Below, one piece after another: positions 15,195 through 23,426 of a stretch of DNA of 49,179 bases. Made by a program: the position numbers and the translations under genes. Below the pieces are notes generated by a model. That model saw nothing but the letters and a program-made list of their open reading frames with translations. It searched no databases and was not told the origin of the DNA. Within the stretch, counting starts at the first letter, position 1, and every line of letters begins with the position of its first letter. Source of the stretch: an uncultured Bacteroidota bacterium (GTDB lineage: Bacteria; Bacteroidota; Bacteroidia; Chitinophagales; Chitinophagaceae); NCBI GenBank assembly GCA_903853805.1, contig CAINUN010000008.1, forward strand, positions 1 to 49,179. Direction: 5' to 3'.

Positions 15195-16658
15195 ATGTTT
15201 TCGAAAATATTTTCTGAAAAACATCGTTCAGGAATCTTTTTGCTTTTGTTTTCTGCTGCTTTGGTGGCAGTCAATATCATTCGCATCATCTGCGTGCCGA
15301 TAACTATTGACGAATCGCCGAGTGAACAAGATTTGGCGCTTAGTTACAGCGATTATTTTCACTTGAATAAAGTTACTGCCAACATTCATATCCTTCACTC
15401 CATGTTGCGCAAGTTTTTCATCGAAGCATTTTCCAATACTCCTTTTTTTCTAAGGCTTGACATTCTACTTGCACAAGTTCTTTTCCTGTTGATTACTTAT
15501 CGTTTACTCAGCAAAATATTCGACAACAAGTTTTGGGTAGTCACCACTTTTTTGGCAATCAATCTCAACCCCTTTCTTTTTGAATTTTGGGGATTGAGTC
15601 GTGGTTATGGTTTGGCAATCGCTTTGATGATGACAAGTATTTTCTTTCTTTTTTCATTTTTAGAATCAAGGAAAAAAAAGGCACTTTTACTCACATTATT
15701 TTTTGCAATCGCAGCAGTGTATGCTAACTTTTCTTTGCTGTATTTTTTTCTATCGGTCATTAGTTTGCTAACGATAGAAAGTTTGCTACTTACCCGACAT
15801 GAAAAAGAGTATCGAAAGACCCTTGAGGTGCTCTTCCCCATCTTGCTCGCTTCAATTGGTTTGTATTTATTGATTCATGAACCCATTCAAAAACTAATTG
15901 ACAATAAAGAGCTTTATTATGGAGGCAACTTCAATGTTTTATGCGACACGATTCAAACGCTTGTGCAAACAACATTGTTTGAAAATACTAAGGACAATTT
16001 GTTGGTTTTGATATGGTATTATCCCATAGCAACCCTTGTTATGGGGTTGTTCCTTTATTGGTTGATTCAACTCTTTCGAAAAGGTTTTTCAAGTGACCGC
16101 AGAAACGGAATTGTATTTACTTGGCTCTTTACTACCCCTTTAATTATAAACACTATTCAGCACGAATTGTTTGGCTCCAAATTACTCATTGACCGAACCG
16201 CACTTTTTCTTTACCCTCTTTTTATCCTTTGTTTCGCCGTCTCTCTCTTTTCGTTTTCACAAAGAAAAAAACAAGTTTATAGCAAGGTGCTGATGATCTT
16301 ATTTTGTGCCTTGTTGGGCTTTAGTTTTATGAAGAACACTAACTTCAATCGTTCTTGGCAATGGTGGGAGAATAATTACAACTTAGTGGTTTTACAACGA
16401 ATTGCAACAAAAGAAAAGAATAGAAAAGCCAAACTAAAACTCCGTGTGAATTGGGTATTTTTTCCTTCCCTCAATTACTATATCAACCGCCATTACAAAG
16501 ACCTTTTTGAGCCAATGGTATTCACTCAACAAGACCCCGAAAAAGACACTGTTTTTGATTATTACTATCTAAAAAGAAATGAATTGCAGTACTTGAATGA
16601 ACGATACAAAATAGACACTTGCTTTGCTGATAGTAATTTGGTGCTGCTTCATAAGTGA
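15195..16658 (+). CDS. Polytopic GT-C-like membrane protein
   Basis: The 487-residue protein has about eleven hydrophobic segments. The first loop holds ITIDESPSEQDLAL, an acidic pair in the position expected for GT-C glycosyltransferases. NIHILHSMLRKFF follows, like the N-x-H-x-L region of the ArnT/PMT type. The C-terminal 100 residues are soluble, with FNRSWQWWENNYN. This suggests transfer of a sugar from a lipid carrier at the periplasmic face, but the substrate is unknown and I rate the family match as moderate. The gene is 18 nt upstream of the FAD oxidoreductase and probably in operon with it. Confidence 0.7.
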   Translation: MFSKIFSEKHRSGIFLLLFSAALVAVNIIRIICVPITIDESPSEQDLALSYSDYFHLNKVTANIHILHSMLRKFFIEAFSNTPFFLRLDILLAQVLFLLITYRLLSKIFDNKFWVVTTFLAINLNPFLFEFWGLSRGYGLAIALMMTSIFFLFSFLESRKKKALLLTLFFAIAAVYANFSLLYFFLSVISLLTIESLLLTRHEKEYRKTLEVLFPILLASIGLYLLIHEPIQKLIDNKELYYGGNFNVLCDTIQTLVQTTLFENTKDNLLVLIWYYPIATLVMGLFLYWLIQLFRKGFSSDRRNGIVFTWLFTTPLIINTIQHELFGSKLLIDRTALFLYPLFILCFAVSLFSFSQRKKQVYSKVLMILFCALLGFSFMKNTNFNRSWQWWENNYNLVVLQRIATKEKNRKAKLKLRVNWVFFPSLNYYINRHYKDLFEPMVFTQQDPEKDTVFDYYYLKRNELQYLNERYKIDTCFADSNLVLLHK

Positions 16659-16676
16659 TTTATAAAAACCCTCTTT

Positions 16677-17819
16677 ATGCTCAGTTATTGGGAAAAACAA
16701 AGTTTTTTGCATTACCACCACATCGTCATCGGTGCGGGTTTTGTGGGATTAAGTACTGCTATTGAAATCAAAGAACGATTTCCTAAGTCAAGCGTTTTGG
16801 TGCTTGAAAGAGGCTTATTGCCCACGGGTGCAAGCAGTAAGAACGCCGGTTTTGCTTGCATGGGCAGCGTTACGGAATTGCTCGACGACCTCAAAACGGT
16901 TTCGGAATCAGAAATGCTTTTTCTTTTTGAATGGCGCAAAAAAGGACTCGAAAAACTAATGGAAAGATTGGGCGCAGCCAAAATGGGTTATGCCGAAAAT
17001 GGCAGTCATGAATTGATTGACACCCACGAATTGGAAGCAATTGAAAAGATAGACTACCTCAATGCTTTGTTACAACCCTTTACCCATAAAACAGCCTTTA
17101 CTTTAGTCAATGATAAAATTGAAGAATTTGGATTTTCAAAGAACGAAGTGAAAGCTTTAATCAGCAACAATTGCGAAGGCGAAATTCATTCTGGAAAAAC
17201 TTTGAGGGCATTAACAGATTTTACTATTGAAAAGGGCATTGAAATAAAAACAGGTGCCGCAGTGTTGCGTTTTGAAGAAGAAGCAAACAAGGTGACCGTG
17301 GTTTGTCACAACTCTTTTCTGAATGAAGAACTACTGCTTACCTGCAATACACTTACCCTTTGCACCAATGCATTCACCAAACAGCTTTTACACGAAGTGG
17401 ATGTTCGCCCCGGTCGGGGACAAGTATTAATCACTAAACCCATTCCCGGGTTAAAATTCAAAGGCATTTTTCACTTCCAACAAGGTTATTATTATTTCCG
17501 TGAAATAGATGGAAGAGTGCTTTTTGGTGGTGGTAGAAATCTAGATTTCAATTCAGAAGCCACAACAAGTTTTGACCTTAATGAGCAGATTCAAAACGGC
17601 CTTGAGGAAAAACTTAGAACGCTCATTTTACCCAATACTCCTTTTGAAATAGACAATCGTTGGACGGGCATCATGGCATTTGGACCTACAAAAAAACCAA
17701 TTGTGCAAGCTTTTTCTGAAAAGATTTTTGGAGCTTTTCGTATGGGGGGCATGGGTGTTGCATTAGGCAGTGAGGTGGCTATTCAGGTAGCAGAATTGAT
17801 AAAAGAAAAAGTGGGGTGA
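16677..17819 (+). CDS. DadA-like FAD-dependent oxidoreductase
   Basis: The 380-residue protein begins with a Rossmann FAD-binding motif, HHIVIGAGFVGLSTAIEIKE (GxGxxG at about 18-23), ending in VLVLERG. TGASSKNAGFACMGS follows, typical of glycine oxidase, sarcosine oxidase and D-amino acid dehydrogenase proteins. The C-terminal signature is GRGQVLITKPIPG, then RVLFGGGRNLDF, RWTGIMAFGPTKKPIV and MGGMGVALGSEVA. It probably oxidises an amino acid or other amine. The substrate and the electron acceptor cannot be read from the sequence. It ends at a GTG GGG TGA followed by a 200-bp gap. Confidence 0.85.
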   Translation: MLSYWEKQSFLHYHHIVIGAGFVGLSTAIEIKERFPKSSVLVLERGLLPTGASSKNAGFACMGSVTELLDDLKTVSESEMLFLFEWRKKGLEKLMERLGAAKMGYAENGSHELIDTHELEAIEKIDYLNALLQPFTHKTAFTLVNDKIEEFGFSKNEVKALISNNCEGEIHSGKTLRALTDFTIEKGIEIKTGAAVLRFEEEANKVTVVCHNSFLNEELLLTCNTLTLCTNAFTKQLLHEVDVRPGRGQVLITKPIPGLKFKGIFHFQQGYYYFREIDGRVLFGGGRNLDFNSEATTSFDLNEQIQNGLEEKLRTLILPNTPFEIDNRWTGIMAFGPTKKPIVQAFSEKIFGAFRMGGMGVALGSEVAIQVAELIKEKVG

Positions 17820-17974
17820 TTGATGATTTCATCGTACCAAGTTGCAATGAATTGTTTAAGAAGAACTATGATTTTCATTCTGTAACTTCTGCCTCAATTG
17901 TTAAGAGTTTTGATTTGGAATTTCAAAATATTATTTCACTTCTTACACGAAAATCTCCCCTAAAATTGAAAAGT

Positions 17975-18005
17975 AAAAGGGCGTTGAAATCATCAACGCC
18001 CTTTT
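17975..18005. terminator. Bidirectional terminator
   Basis: AAAAGGGCGTTGA (17975-17987) pairs with TCAACGCCCTTTT (17993-18005) around a 5-nt loop, followed by a T run. It ends the GT-C/oxidoreductase operon and the convergent dipeptidase gene. Confidence 0.92.
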
Positions 18006-18035
18006 TTTATTTAGAGTTCTTAGCATGAAAGGAAC

Positions 18036-19406
18036 TTACTTGCTCATTTCTGCATAAAACTTATGGAAATAAGGAATGGTTTCGATGCCTTTGTAGTAGT
18101 TGGCAACATCATACTTTTCGTTTGGAGAGTGAATGTTGTCATTATCCAAGCCAAATCCCATTAAAACGGTTTTCAAGCCTAGTGTTTTTTCAAACAAAGC
18201 AATTATAGGAATAGAACCACCCCCACGAGTAGGAATTGGATCTTTACCAAAAGAGGTTTTAATAGCCAATTCTGCAGCCTTGTAAGCAATAGAATCGGTA
18301 GGCGTCACCACAGGTTCTCCACCATGGTGTGCAGTTACTTTCACCTTCACAGATTTAGGCGCAATGCTTTCAAAATGTTTTTGGAACATCGCAGCAATTT
18401 CATCCGAGTTTTGGTTAGGCACTAAGCGCATCGAAATCTTTGCAAAAGCTTTCCCAGGAAGCACTGTTTTAGCCCCTTCTCCAGTATACCCACCCCAAAT
18501 TCCGTTGACATCCAACGTAGGACGAACACCGGTTCTTTCAAGGGTTGTAAAATCTTTTTCACCCCATACTTCTGCCACGTCCAATTCTTTTTTATACTCT
18601 TCTAAATCGAAAGGAGCAGTGTTCAACGCCTTTCTTTCATCAGCAGAAAGGTTCAACACTTTTTCATAAAAACCAGGAATGGTAATGTGGTTGTTTTCAT
18701 CGTGCATAGAAGCAATCATTTTGCACAAAGCATTGGCAGGATTATGAACGGCACCACCATAAACGCCACTATGCAGGTCGCGATTAGGTCCTGTTACTTC
18801 CACTTCCATGTAAGCCAACCCACGAAGCCCCGATTCAATGGAAGGATGTTCCATGCTAATCATCGAAGTGTCAGAAACCAACACGATGTCGGCTTTGAGT
18901 TTTTCTTTATTGTTTTCAAGGAAAATGCCCAAGTTAGAAGAACCCACTTCTTCTTCCCCTTCAATCATGAACTTGATATTGCAAGCCAAAGTATTGGTGC
19001 TGTTCATCACTTCCAAAGCCTTAACGTGCATGAACATTTGCCCTTTATCATCGCAAGCACCACGAGCAAAAATTTTACCGTCTTTAATCAGGGGTTCAAA
19101 AGGACCACTATGCCAAAGATTCAAAGGATCAGCCGGTTGAACATCATAATGACCATAAACCAAAACCGTTGGTGCGGCAGGATTCACCATTTTTTCTCCA
19201 TAAACAATAGGATGTCCTTCGGTAGGACAAATTTCCGCTTTGTCACAACCCGCTTTTAAAAGATTTTCCATAACGGAATCAGCGCAACGAGCCACATCAC
19301 CTTTGTATTTACTGTCGGCACTCACCGAAGGAATACGCAGTAGGTCGAGCAATTCATCGAGGAAACGTTGTTTATTCGATTCTAGATATTCATTCCAAAC
19401 TTGCAT
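18036..19406 (-). CDS. M20 family metallodipeptidase
   Basis: The 456-residue cytosolic zinc peptidase cleaves dipeptides or related amide substrates. Metal ligands and the catalytic residues appear in VYGHYDVQPADP (His and Asp), then ARGACDDKGQMFMHV, then the general-base motif IEGEEEVGSSNLG. The lid domain contains DLHSGVYGGAVHNPA. A C-terminal metal ligand lies in GLDNDNIHSPNEKYD. All match M20 dipeptidases of Bacteroidota. It is divergent from queA with about 127 bp between. Confidence 0.93.
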   Translation of the reverse strand: MQVWNEYLESNKQRFLDELLDLLRIPSVSADSKYKGDVARCADSVMENLLKAGCDKAEICPTEGHPIVYGEKMVNPAAPTVLVYGHYDVQPADPLNLWHSGPFEPLIKDGKIFARGACDDKGQMFMHVKALEVMNSTNTLACNIKFMIEGEEEVGSSNLGIFLENNKEKLKADIVLVSDTSMISMEHPSIESGLRGLAYMEVEVTGPNRDLHSGVYGGAVHNPANALCKMIASMHDENNHITIPGFYEKVLNLSADERKALNTAPFDLEEYKKELDVAEVWGEKDFTTLERTGVRPTLDVNGIWGGYTGEGAKTVLPGKAFAKISMRLVPNQNSDEIAAMFQKHFESIAPKSVKVKVTAHHGGEPVVTPTDSIAYKAAELAIKTSFGKDPIPTRGGGSIPIIALFEKTLGLKTVLMGFGLDNDNIHSPNEKYDVANYYKGIETIPYFHKFYAEMSK

Positions 19407-19428
19407 ATGATTATTGAATTTTAGAAGT

Positions 19429-19436
19429 CAAAAGTA
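19429..19436 (-). promoter_or_regulatory. -7 box for the M20 dipeptidase gene
   Basis: On the minus strand it reads TACTTTTG, an exact TAnnTTTG match, 22 nt before the ATG. Confidence 0.5.
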
Positions 19437-19499
19437 GAGAATTCGTTAAATGAAAAGGAATGAAATTTTTGTAAGTGACCAAGTTGGCGGAAAATCCCC

Positions 19500-19507
19500 T
19501 AAATTTG
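19500..19507 (+). promoter_or_regulatory. -7 box for queA
   Basis: TAAATTTG matches TAnnTTTG exactly and is followed by CC. It lies 26 nt before the queA ATG. Confidence 0.55.
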
Positions 19508-19533
19508 CCGACTTTTAAAATATTCTTCCATAT

Positions 19534-20583
19534 ATGAAGTTGTCGCAGTTCAAGTTCGACTTACCACTTAATCTTATAGCACAACATCCTACTAAAGTCC
19601 GTGAAGAAAGTCGTTTGATGGTTGTTCATCGCGATACGGGCAAAATTGAACATAAAGTTTTCAAAGACATACTTGGTTTTTACAAAGACAAGGATGTAAT
19701 GATTGTGAACAACACCAAGGTTTTTCCTGCTCGTCTTTATGGTCGCAAAGAAAAAACAGGTGCGAAGATTGAGGTGTTTTTGCTTCGTGAATTGAACAAA
19801 CCAAATTGTCTTTGGGATGTAATTGTTGATCCTGCTAGAAAAATACGCGTTGGTAATAAACTCTATTTTGGCGACCATGATGAGTTGGTAGCAGAAGTAA
19901 TTGATAACACAACTTCTCGCGGTCGTACCATTCGTTTTCTTTTTGATGGAGATGATAATGGATTTCGCCAAATGTTGGAAACATTAGGCGAGACGCCACT
20001 TCCTAAATACATCAAGCGCAAACCTGATAATGACGATAAAGAGCGTTATCAAACGGTTTATGCTAAATATGAAGGAGCTGTTGCAGCGCCTACTGCTGGC
20101 TTGCATTTTAGCCGTGAGTTAATAAAAAGATTAGAGATTGTTGGTGTGAAATTCGCGGAAGTAACTTTACACACTGGTTTAGGCACTTTCCGACCGATAG
20201 AAGTGGAAGATCTTTCCAAACATAAAATGGATGCTGAGTATTTTAAAATTGATGATTTTTCAAGTAGTTTAGTCAATAAAGCAAAAGCAGAAAAGCGTAA
20301 AATTTGTTCAGTTGGAACAACTACAATGCGCGCATTGGAAAGCTCAGTGACAGCACAAGGTTTGTTGAAACCAGCGGAAGGATGGACAAATGTTTTTATT
20401 CACCCACCTCATGAGTTTTCAATTGCCGATTCCTTAATCACCAATTTTCATTTACCTAAAACAAGTTTGCTTATTATGACTTGTGCATTCGCAGGCTACG
20501 ATTTGACAATGGAAGCGTATCATACTGCAATCAAAGAAAAATATCGTTTCTTTGGTTATGGAGATGCTTTATTAATCATCTGA
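19534..20583 (+). CDS. queA: S-adenosylmethionine:tRNA ribosyltransferase-isomerase
   Basis: QueA moves the ribosyl part of S-adenosylmethionine onto preQ1 in tRNA, giving epoxyqueuosine in the queuosine pathway. The 349 residues show the N-terminal [15 protein letters not shown] and [15 protein letters not shown]. The centre holds [18 protein letters not shown] and [13 protein letters not shown]. The C-terminal part reads [13 protein letters not shown] and [20 protein letters not shown]. All are family signatures and the length is normal. It ends before a strong hairpin. Confidence 0.96.
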   Translation: MKLSQFKFDLPLNLIAQHPTKVREESRLMVVHRDTGKIEHKVFKDILGFYKDKDVMIVNNTKVFPARLYGRKEKTGAKIEVFLLRELNKPNCLWDVIVDPARKIRVGNKLYFGDHDELVAEVIDNTTSRGRTIRFLFDGDDNGFRQMLETLGETPLPKYIKRKPDNDDKERYQTVYAKYEGAVAAPTAGLHFSRELIKRLEIVGVKFAEVTLHTGLGTFRPIEVEDLSKHKMDAEYFKIDDFSSSLVNKAKAEKRKICSVGTTTMRALESSVTAQGLLKPAEGWTNVFIHPPHEFSIADSLITNFHLPKTSLLIMTCAFAGYDLTMEAYHTAIKEKYRFFGYGDALLII

Positions 20584-20614
20584 TTTTTTTCCAAAAAAAA
20601 TAAATGATAAAACA

Positions 20615-20641
20615 ACAGCGTATACAATTTGTATGCGCTGT
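20615..20641 (+). terminator. Terminator between queA and gmhA
   Basis: A 13-bp near-perfect palindrome, ACAGCGTATACAA with TTGTATGCGCTGT (one T-G wobble), is followed by CTTATTTTT. The T tract contains the -7 box of the next gene. Confidence 0.8.
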
Positions 20642-20643
20642 CT

Positions 20644-20651
20644 TATTTTTG
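20644..20651 (+). promoter_or_regulatory. -7 box for gmhA, inside the queA terminator T tract
   Basis: TATTTTTG matches TAnnTTTG exactly. The gmhA ATG starts 9 nt later at 20660, so the transcript would have almost no leader. Confidence 0.45.
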
Positions 20652-20659
20652 AGCGTTTT

Positions 20660-21226
20660 ATGAAAATCAAAGAAATCATACAAGCTTCTATTGACACTAA
20701 GCAAAACATACTTTCTGATGAAAACTTGCTTCAAAAAATAGAAGATGTTACAAGCGTGATAGCCAATGCTTTTAAGAATGGTAACAAAGTTTTGTTTTGT
20801 GGTAATGGTGGTAGTGCTGCCGATGCTCAACATTTAGCTGCCGAATTTTCAGGAAGGTTTTATACCGACCGTGATCCACTTTTTGCTGAGGCTTTGCATG
20901 TAAACACGTCTTACCTTACAGCAGTTGCTAACGATTATTCTTACGACGTGGTTTATAGTCGTTTGGTGAAGGGAATGGGTAGAAAAGGAGATGTTTTGGT
21001 TGCATTCAGCACTTCTGGCAATTCCACTAACATTATTAAAGCAGTAGAGCAAGCGAAGGAAATTGGGATGATAACCATTGGTTTTACAGGAGAAACAGGT
21101 GGTATAATGAAAAACCTTTGTGAATATTTAATTAATGTGCCCAGCAAAGACACGCCGAGAATTCAAGAATCTCATATCTTGCTCGGGCATATCATTTGCC
21201 AACTTGTAGAAGAAGACTTATTCTAA
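20660..21226 (+). CDS. gmhA: Sedoheptulose-7-phosphate isomerase (SIS domain)
   Basis: GmhA converts sedoheptulose 7-phosphate to D-glycero-D-manno-heptose 7-phosphate for heptose-containing surface glycans. From ATG 20660 the product is 188 residues. The substrate motif CGNGGSAADAQHLAAEFSG spans about 47-65, and AFSTSGNSTNIIKAVEQA lies near 115. The C-terminal ESHILLGHIICQLVEE supplies the usual Glu and His. An in-frame ATG at 20633 lies within the terminator and is unlikely. The GmhB-like phosphatase follows 21 nt later, the next-but-one step of the pathway. Confidence 0.92.
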   Translation: MKIKEIIQASIDTKQNILSDENLLQKIEDVTSVIANAFKNGNKVLFCGNGGSAADAQHLAAEFSGRFYTDRDPLFAEALHVNTSYLTAVANDYSYDVVYSRLVKGMGRKGDVLVAFSTSGNSTNIIKAVEQAKEIGMITIGFTGETGGIMKNLCEYLINVPSKDTPRIQESHILLGHIICQLVEEDLF

Positions 21227-21247
21227 AATATAACCCTAATAATACAG

Positions 21248-21814
21248 ATGAACAATCCATCCTTTGATAAAACCTGGACTCTTTTTCTTGACCGAGATGG
21301 AGTGATTAACGAAGAACATATTGGCTCTTACATCATGAACTGGGAAGAATTTAGTTTTTGTGATGGCGCACTTGAAGCAATCAAACGATTTAATGAAATG
21401 TTTGGAAACATTATTGTCGTATCCAATCAACGTGGCGTTGGAAAGGGATTGATGAGTCTTGAAGATTTAAAGGAAATAAATAACAATATGGTACACGATG
21501 TAAATGATGCAGGTGGAAGAATCGATAAAGTATATGCCGCTACATCCGTTACTGACAGCGATCATAACCGCAAACCTAATTCAGGAATGGCATTACAGGC
21601 AAGAGAAGATTTTCCAGTAATAGATTTTAAGAAAAGTGTAATGGTTGGCAATGCTATTAGTGATATGGAATTCGGGAAACGTCTTGCTATGCACACTGTT
21701 TTCATAACCTCCAAACATGATCCTTTTATTTTGCCTCATGACTTAATCAATGAACAATATCCCTCACTTAATGCATGGTCTGAAACATTGATTGCTGCTG
21801 AAATGTTGAATTGA
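21248..21814 (+). CDS. gmhB: HAD-IIIA phosphatase, GmhB-like (heptose bisphosphate phosphatase)
   Basis: The 188-residue protein has the HAD nucleophile motif LFLDRDGVINEEH (Asp15, Asp17). Motif II lies in VVSNQRGVGKGLMS and motif IV in MVGNAISDMEFGKRLAM. GmhB removes the C7 phosphate from heptose 1,7-bisphosphate. The Cys-rich zinc loop of the classical enzyme is not seen, as only VTDSDHNRKPNSGM occupies that place. The assignment therefore rests partly on the adjacent gmhA, and a histidinol-phosphatase-like role is possible. The kinase and nucleotidyltransferase of the pathway are not in the window. Confidence 0.75.
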   Translation: MNNPSFDKTWTLFLDRDGVINEEHIGSYIMNWEEFSFCDGALEAIKRFNEMFGNIIVVSNQRGVGKGLMSLEDLKEINNNMVHDVNDAGGRIDKVYAATSVTDSDHNRKPNSGMALQAREDFPVIDFKKSVMVGNAISDMEFGKRLAMHTVFITSKHDPFILPHDLINEQYPSLNAWSETLIAAEMLN

Positions 21815-21936
21815 TTTTGAGTAAAAGTGGTTTTTTGATGCGAAAATATTCTTGCATTTGAATAGAAAATTTACTAAGAAATAAGGTTTTCTTGAAATAA
21901 TTTAAGAATAGCTTTTTTTGTTTAGATAAAAACTTA

Positions 21937-21944
21937 TACCTTCG
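21937..21944 (+). promoter_or_regulatory. -7 box for the infA-rplQ operon
   Basis: TACCTTCG is one base from TAnnTTTG, followed by CC, and lies 16 nt before the infA ATG. A TTTG at 21917-21920 could be the -33 element, though the spacing is short. Confidence 0.5.
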
Positions 21945-21960
21945 CCGTCCTTTTAAAAAT

Positions 21961-22179
21961 ATGGCTAAACAGTCTTTGATCAAACAAGATGGCGTAATAG
22001 TAGAGGCATTGTCGAATGCAATGTTTCGCGTTCGCCTCGAAAACGGTCATGAAATTCTTGCAACTATCTCCGGAAAAATGCGCATGCACTACATCCGTAT
22101 CCTTCCTGGTGACAAAGTAGGAGTTGAAATGAGCCCTTATGATTTAAGTCGTGGCCGAATTATTTACAGATATAAATAA
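21961..22179 (+). CDS. infA: Translation initiation factor IF-1
   Basis: This 72-residue single OB-fold protein binds the A site of the 30S subunit during initiation. The sequence contains [20 protein letters not shown], then [20 protein letters not shown], and [20 protein letters not shown]. These are near-universal IF-1 features and the length is standard. It heads the alpha-operon genes here, with its own promoter and no secY or map in front. Confidence 0.97.
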   Translation: MAKQSLIKQDGVIVEALSNAMFRVRLENGHEILATISGKMRMHYIRILPGDKVGVEMSPYDLSRGRIIYRYK

Positions 22180-22203
22180 ACAAGTAAAAATAACCATAAA
22201 GTC

Positions 22204-22320
22204 ATGAAGGTTAGAGCAGCAATAAAAAAACGCAGTGAAGATTGTAAAATCGTGCGTCGCAAAGGAAAATTATATGTAATCAACAAGAAGAATCCACGTT
22301 TTAAACAACGTCAAGGATAA
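22204..22320 (+). CDS. rpmJ: Ribosomal protein bL36
   Basis: The 38-residue product starts [20 protein letters not shown] and ends NPRFKQRQG. It keeps a single Cys in SEDCKIV. The other zinc ligands of classical bL36 (a second Cys pair and a His) are absent, so this is the zinc-free (C-minus) type. It lies 24 nt after infA and 96 nt before rpsM, its normal position. Confidence 0.95.
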   Translation: MKVRAAIKKRSEDCKIVRRKGKLYVINKKNPRFKQRQG

Positions 22321-22339
22321 AATCTAAGTTGAATTATGA

Positions 22340-22362
22340 ACGATTCATGTTTAATGAATCGT
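22340..22362 (+). promoter_or_regulatory. Hairpin in the rpsM leader
   Basis: ACGATTCAT (22340-22348) pairs perfectly with ATGAATCGT (22354-22362) around GTTTA. There is no T tract, so it is a leader structure or processing site rather than a terminator. Confidence 0.6.
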
Positions 22363-22416
22363 ATGGTTTTCAAAAACTAATTCAAAATTTAAAATCCAAA
22401 AATTCAAAATCACAAT

Positions 22417-22797
22417 ATGGCTCGTATAGCTGGTATTGACCTTCCAAAACACAAGCGTGGTGAAATTGCCCTTACCTATATTTTCGGTATCGGTCGCAGT
22501 ACTGCTCAGTACATCCTCGACAAGTCGAACATCAATTATGATAAAAAGGCTGCCGATTGGAATGACGAAGAGCTTACTACCATTCGTAACATCATCACGG
22601 GTGAGTTTAAAGTTGAAGGTCAGCTCCGTTCTGAAGTGCAAATGAACATTAAGCGCCTCATGGATATCGCTTGTTATCGTGGAGTACGTCATCGTAAAGG
22701 ACTTCCTTTACGTGGACAGCGTACCCGCACTAACAGTCGTACACGTAAAGGTAAGCGTAAGACAGTTGCAGGAAAGAAAAAAGCACCTAAGAAATAA
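22417..22797 (+). CDS. rpsM: Ribosomal protein uS13
   Basis: This 126-residue protein of the head of the 30S subunit contacts the 50S subunit and the P-site tRNA. The sequence shows [20 protein letters not shown], then [16 protein letters not shown], and the signature [17 protein letters not shown] with [15 protein letters not shown] at the end. Length is normal for Bacteroidota. Confidence 0.97.
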   Translation: MARIAGIDLPKHKRGEIALTYIFGIGRSTAQYILDKSNINYDKKAADWNDEELTTIRNIITGEFKVEGQLRSEVQMNIKRLMDIACYRGVRHRKGLPLRGQRTRTNSRTRKGKRKTVAGKKKAPKK

Positions 22798-22820
22798 TAA
22801 TCTTAGAATCACTGCCGGAT

Positions 22821-22876
22821 CCGCGTGGGTGTTGCGGGGAGGAGTAATTCGAACCTGGTTTCAGGTCTATTTTTTT
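22821..22876 (+). promoter_or_regulatory. Structured rpsM-rpsK gap with a possible attenuator
   Basis: CCGC (22821-22824) pairs with GCGG (22834-22837). Then ACCTG (22853-22857) pairs with CAGGT (22862-22866) around GTTT, and CTATTTTTTT follows at 22867-22876. The second element has the form of a short rho-independent terminator inside the operon. The region is clearly richer in GC than the adjoining gaps. Confidence 0.5.
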
Positions 22877-22896
22877 GACTACCTAAACAAACTAAA

Positions 22897-23304
22897 ATGG
22901 CAAAAGCTCAAGCCGGTAAAGGCGGCAAAACAGTTGCTAAAAAACGTATCGTTAAGGTTGACCCGCATGGTGATGCTCATATCAATGCAGGTTTCAACAA
23001 CATTATCGTTTCTTTGACCAACAAGACAGGTCAAGTTATTTCTTGGTCTTCAGCAGGTAAAATGGGATTTCGTGGTTCTAAAAAGAACACTCCATATGCT
23101 GCACAAATGGCTGCACAAGACTGTGGTAAAGTAGCAGTTGATGCAGGATTGAAAAAAGTGGATGTTTTCGTTAAAGGACCGGGTTCTGGTCGAGAAGGTG
23201 CTATTCGTGCTTTGACACAAATTGGTATCGAAGTAACTTCTATTAAAGATGTTACCCCACTTCCACACAATGGTTGTCGTCCTCCTAAAAAACGTCGTGT
23301 ATAA
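22897..23304 (+). CDS. rpsK: Ribosomal protein uS11
   Basis: This 135-residue 30S platform protein binds 16S rRNA near the mRNA exit channel. It shows [20 protein letters not shown], then [37 protein letters not shown] and the C-terminal [18 protein letters not shown], all typical. The gap before it is 99 nt and structured. Confidence 0.97.
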   Translation: MAKAQAGKGGKTVAKKRIVKVDPHGDAHINAGFNNIIVSLTNKTGQVISWSSAGKMGFRGSKKNTPYAAQMAAQDCGKVAVDAGLKKVDVFVKGPGSGREGAIRALTQIGIEVTSIKDVTPLPHNGCRPPKKRRV

Positions 23305-23352
23305 TATTAATTGACAGTTATCTATTAATAGCTTTCATAAATTTCTTTAACA

Positions 23353-23418
23353 AGCTTTTTTGTTTCTGGTTTTACGGTTTTAATGAAACAGAAAAGCTAA
23401 CCAAATCTAAAACCGTAA
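23353..23418 (+). promoter_or_regulatory. rpsD leader: hairpin with loop complementary to the translation start region (pseudoknot candidate)
   Basis: AGCTTTTTTGTTTC (23353-23366) pairs along all 14 positions (one T-G) with GAAACAGAAAAGCT (23385-23398). The 18-nt loop contains TTACGGTTTTA (23372-23382). Its exact complement TAAAACCGTAA lies at 23408-23418, ending 8 nt before the rpsD ATG. Forming both helices gives an H-type pseudoknot that would cover the ribosome landing site. S4 is the known autoregulator of alpha-operon or rpsD mRNAs in other bacteria. Confidence 0.75.
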
Positions 23419-23426
23419 TAATTTAA

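Noticed and set aside
17816-18028. 70-codon frame after the DadA-like gene
   Set aside because: It runs straight through the rho-independent terminator at 17975-18005, so it is not a plausible gene.
22836-22844. GGGGAGGAG as a ribosome binding site for rpsK
   Set aside because: It lies 52 nt upstream of the ATG with no start codon at suitable spacing, so it cannot serve as a normal Shine-Dalgarno site.
23353-23398. rpsD leader hairpin as a rho-independent terminator
   Set aside because: No T tract follows the 3' arm; the next bases are AACCAAATC.
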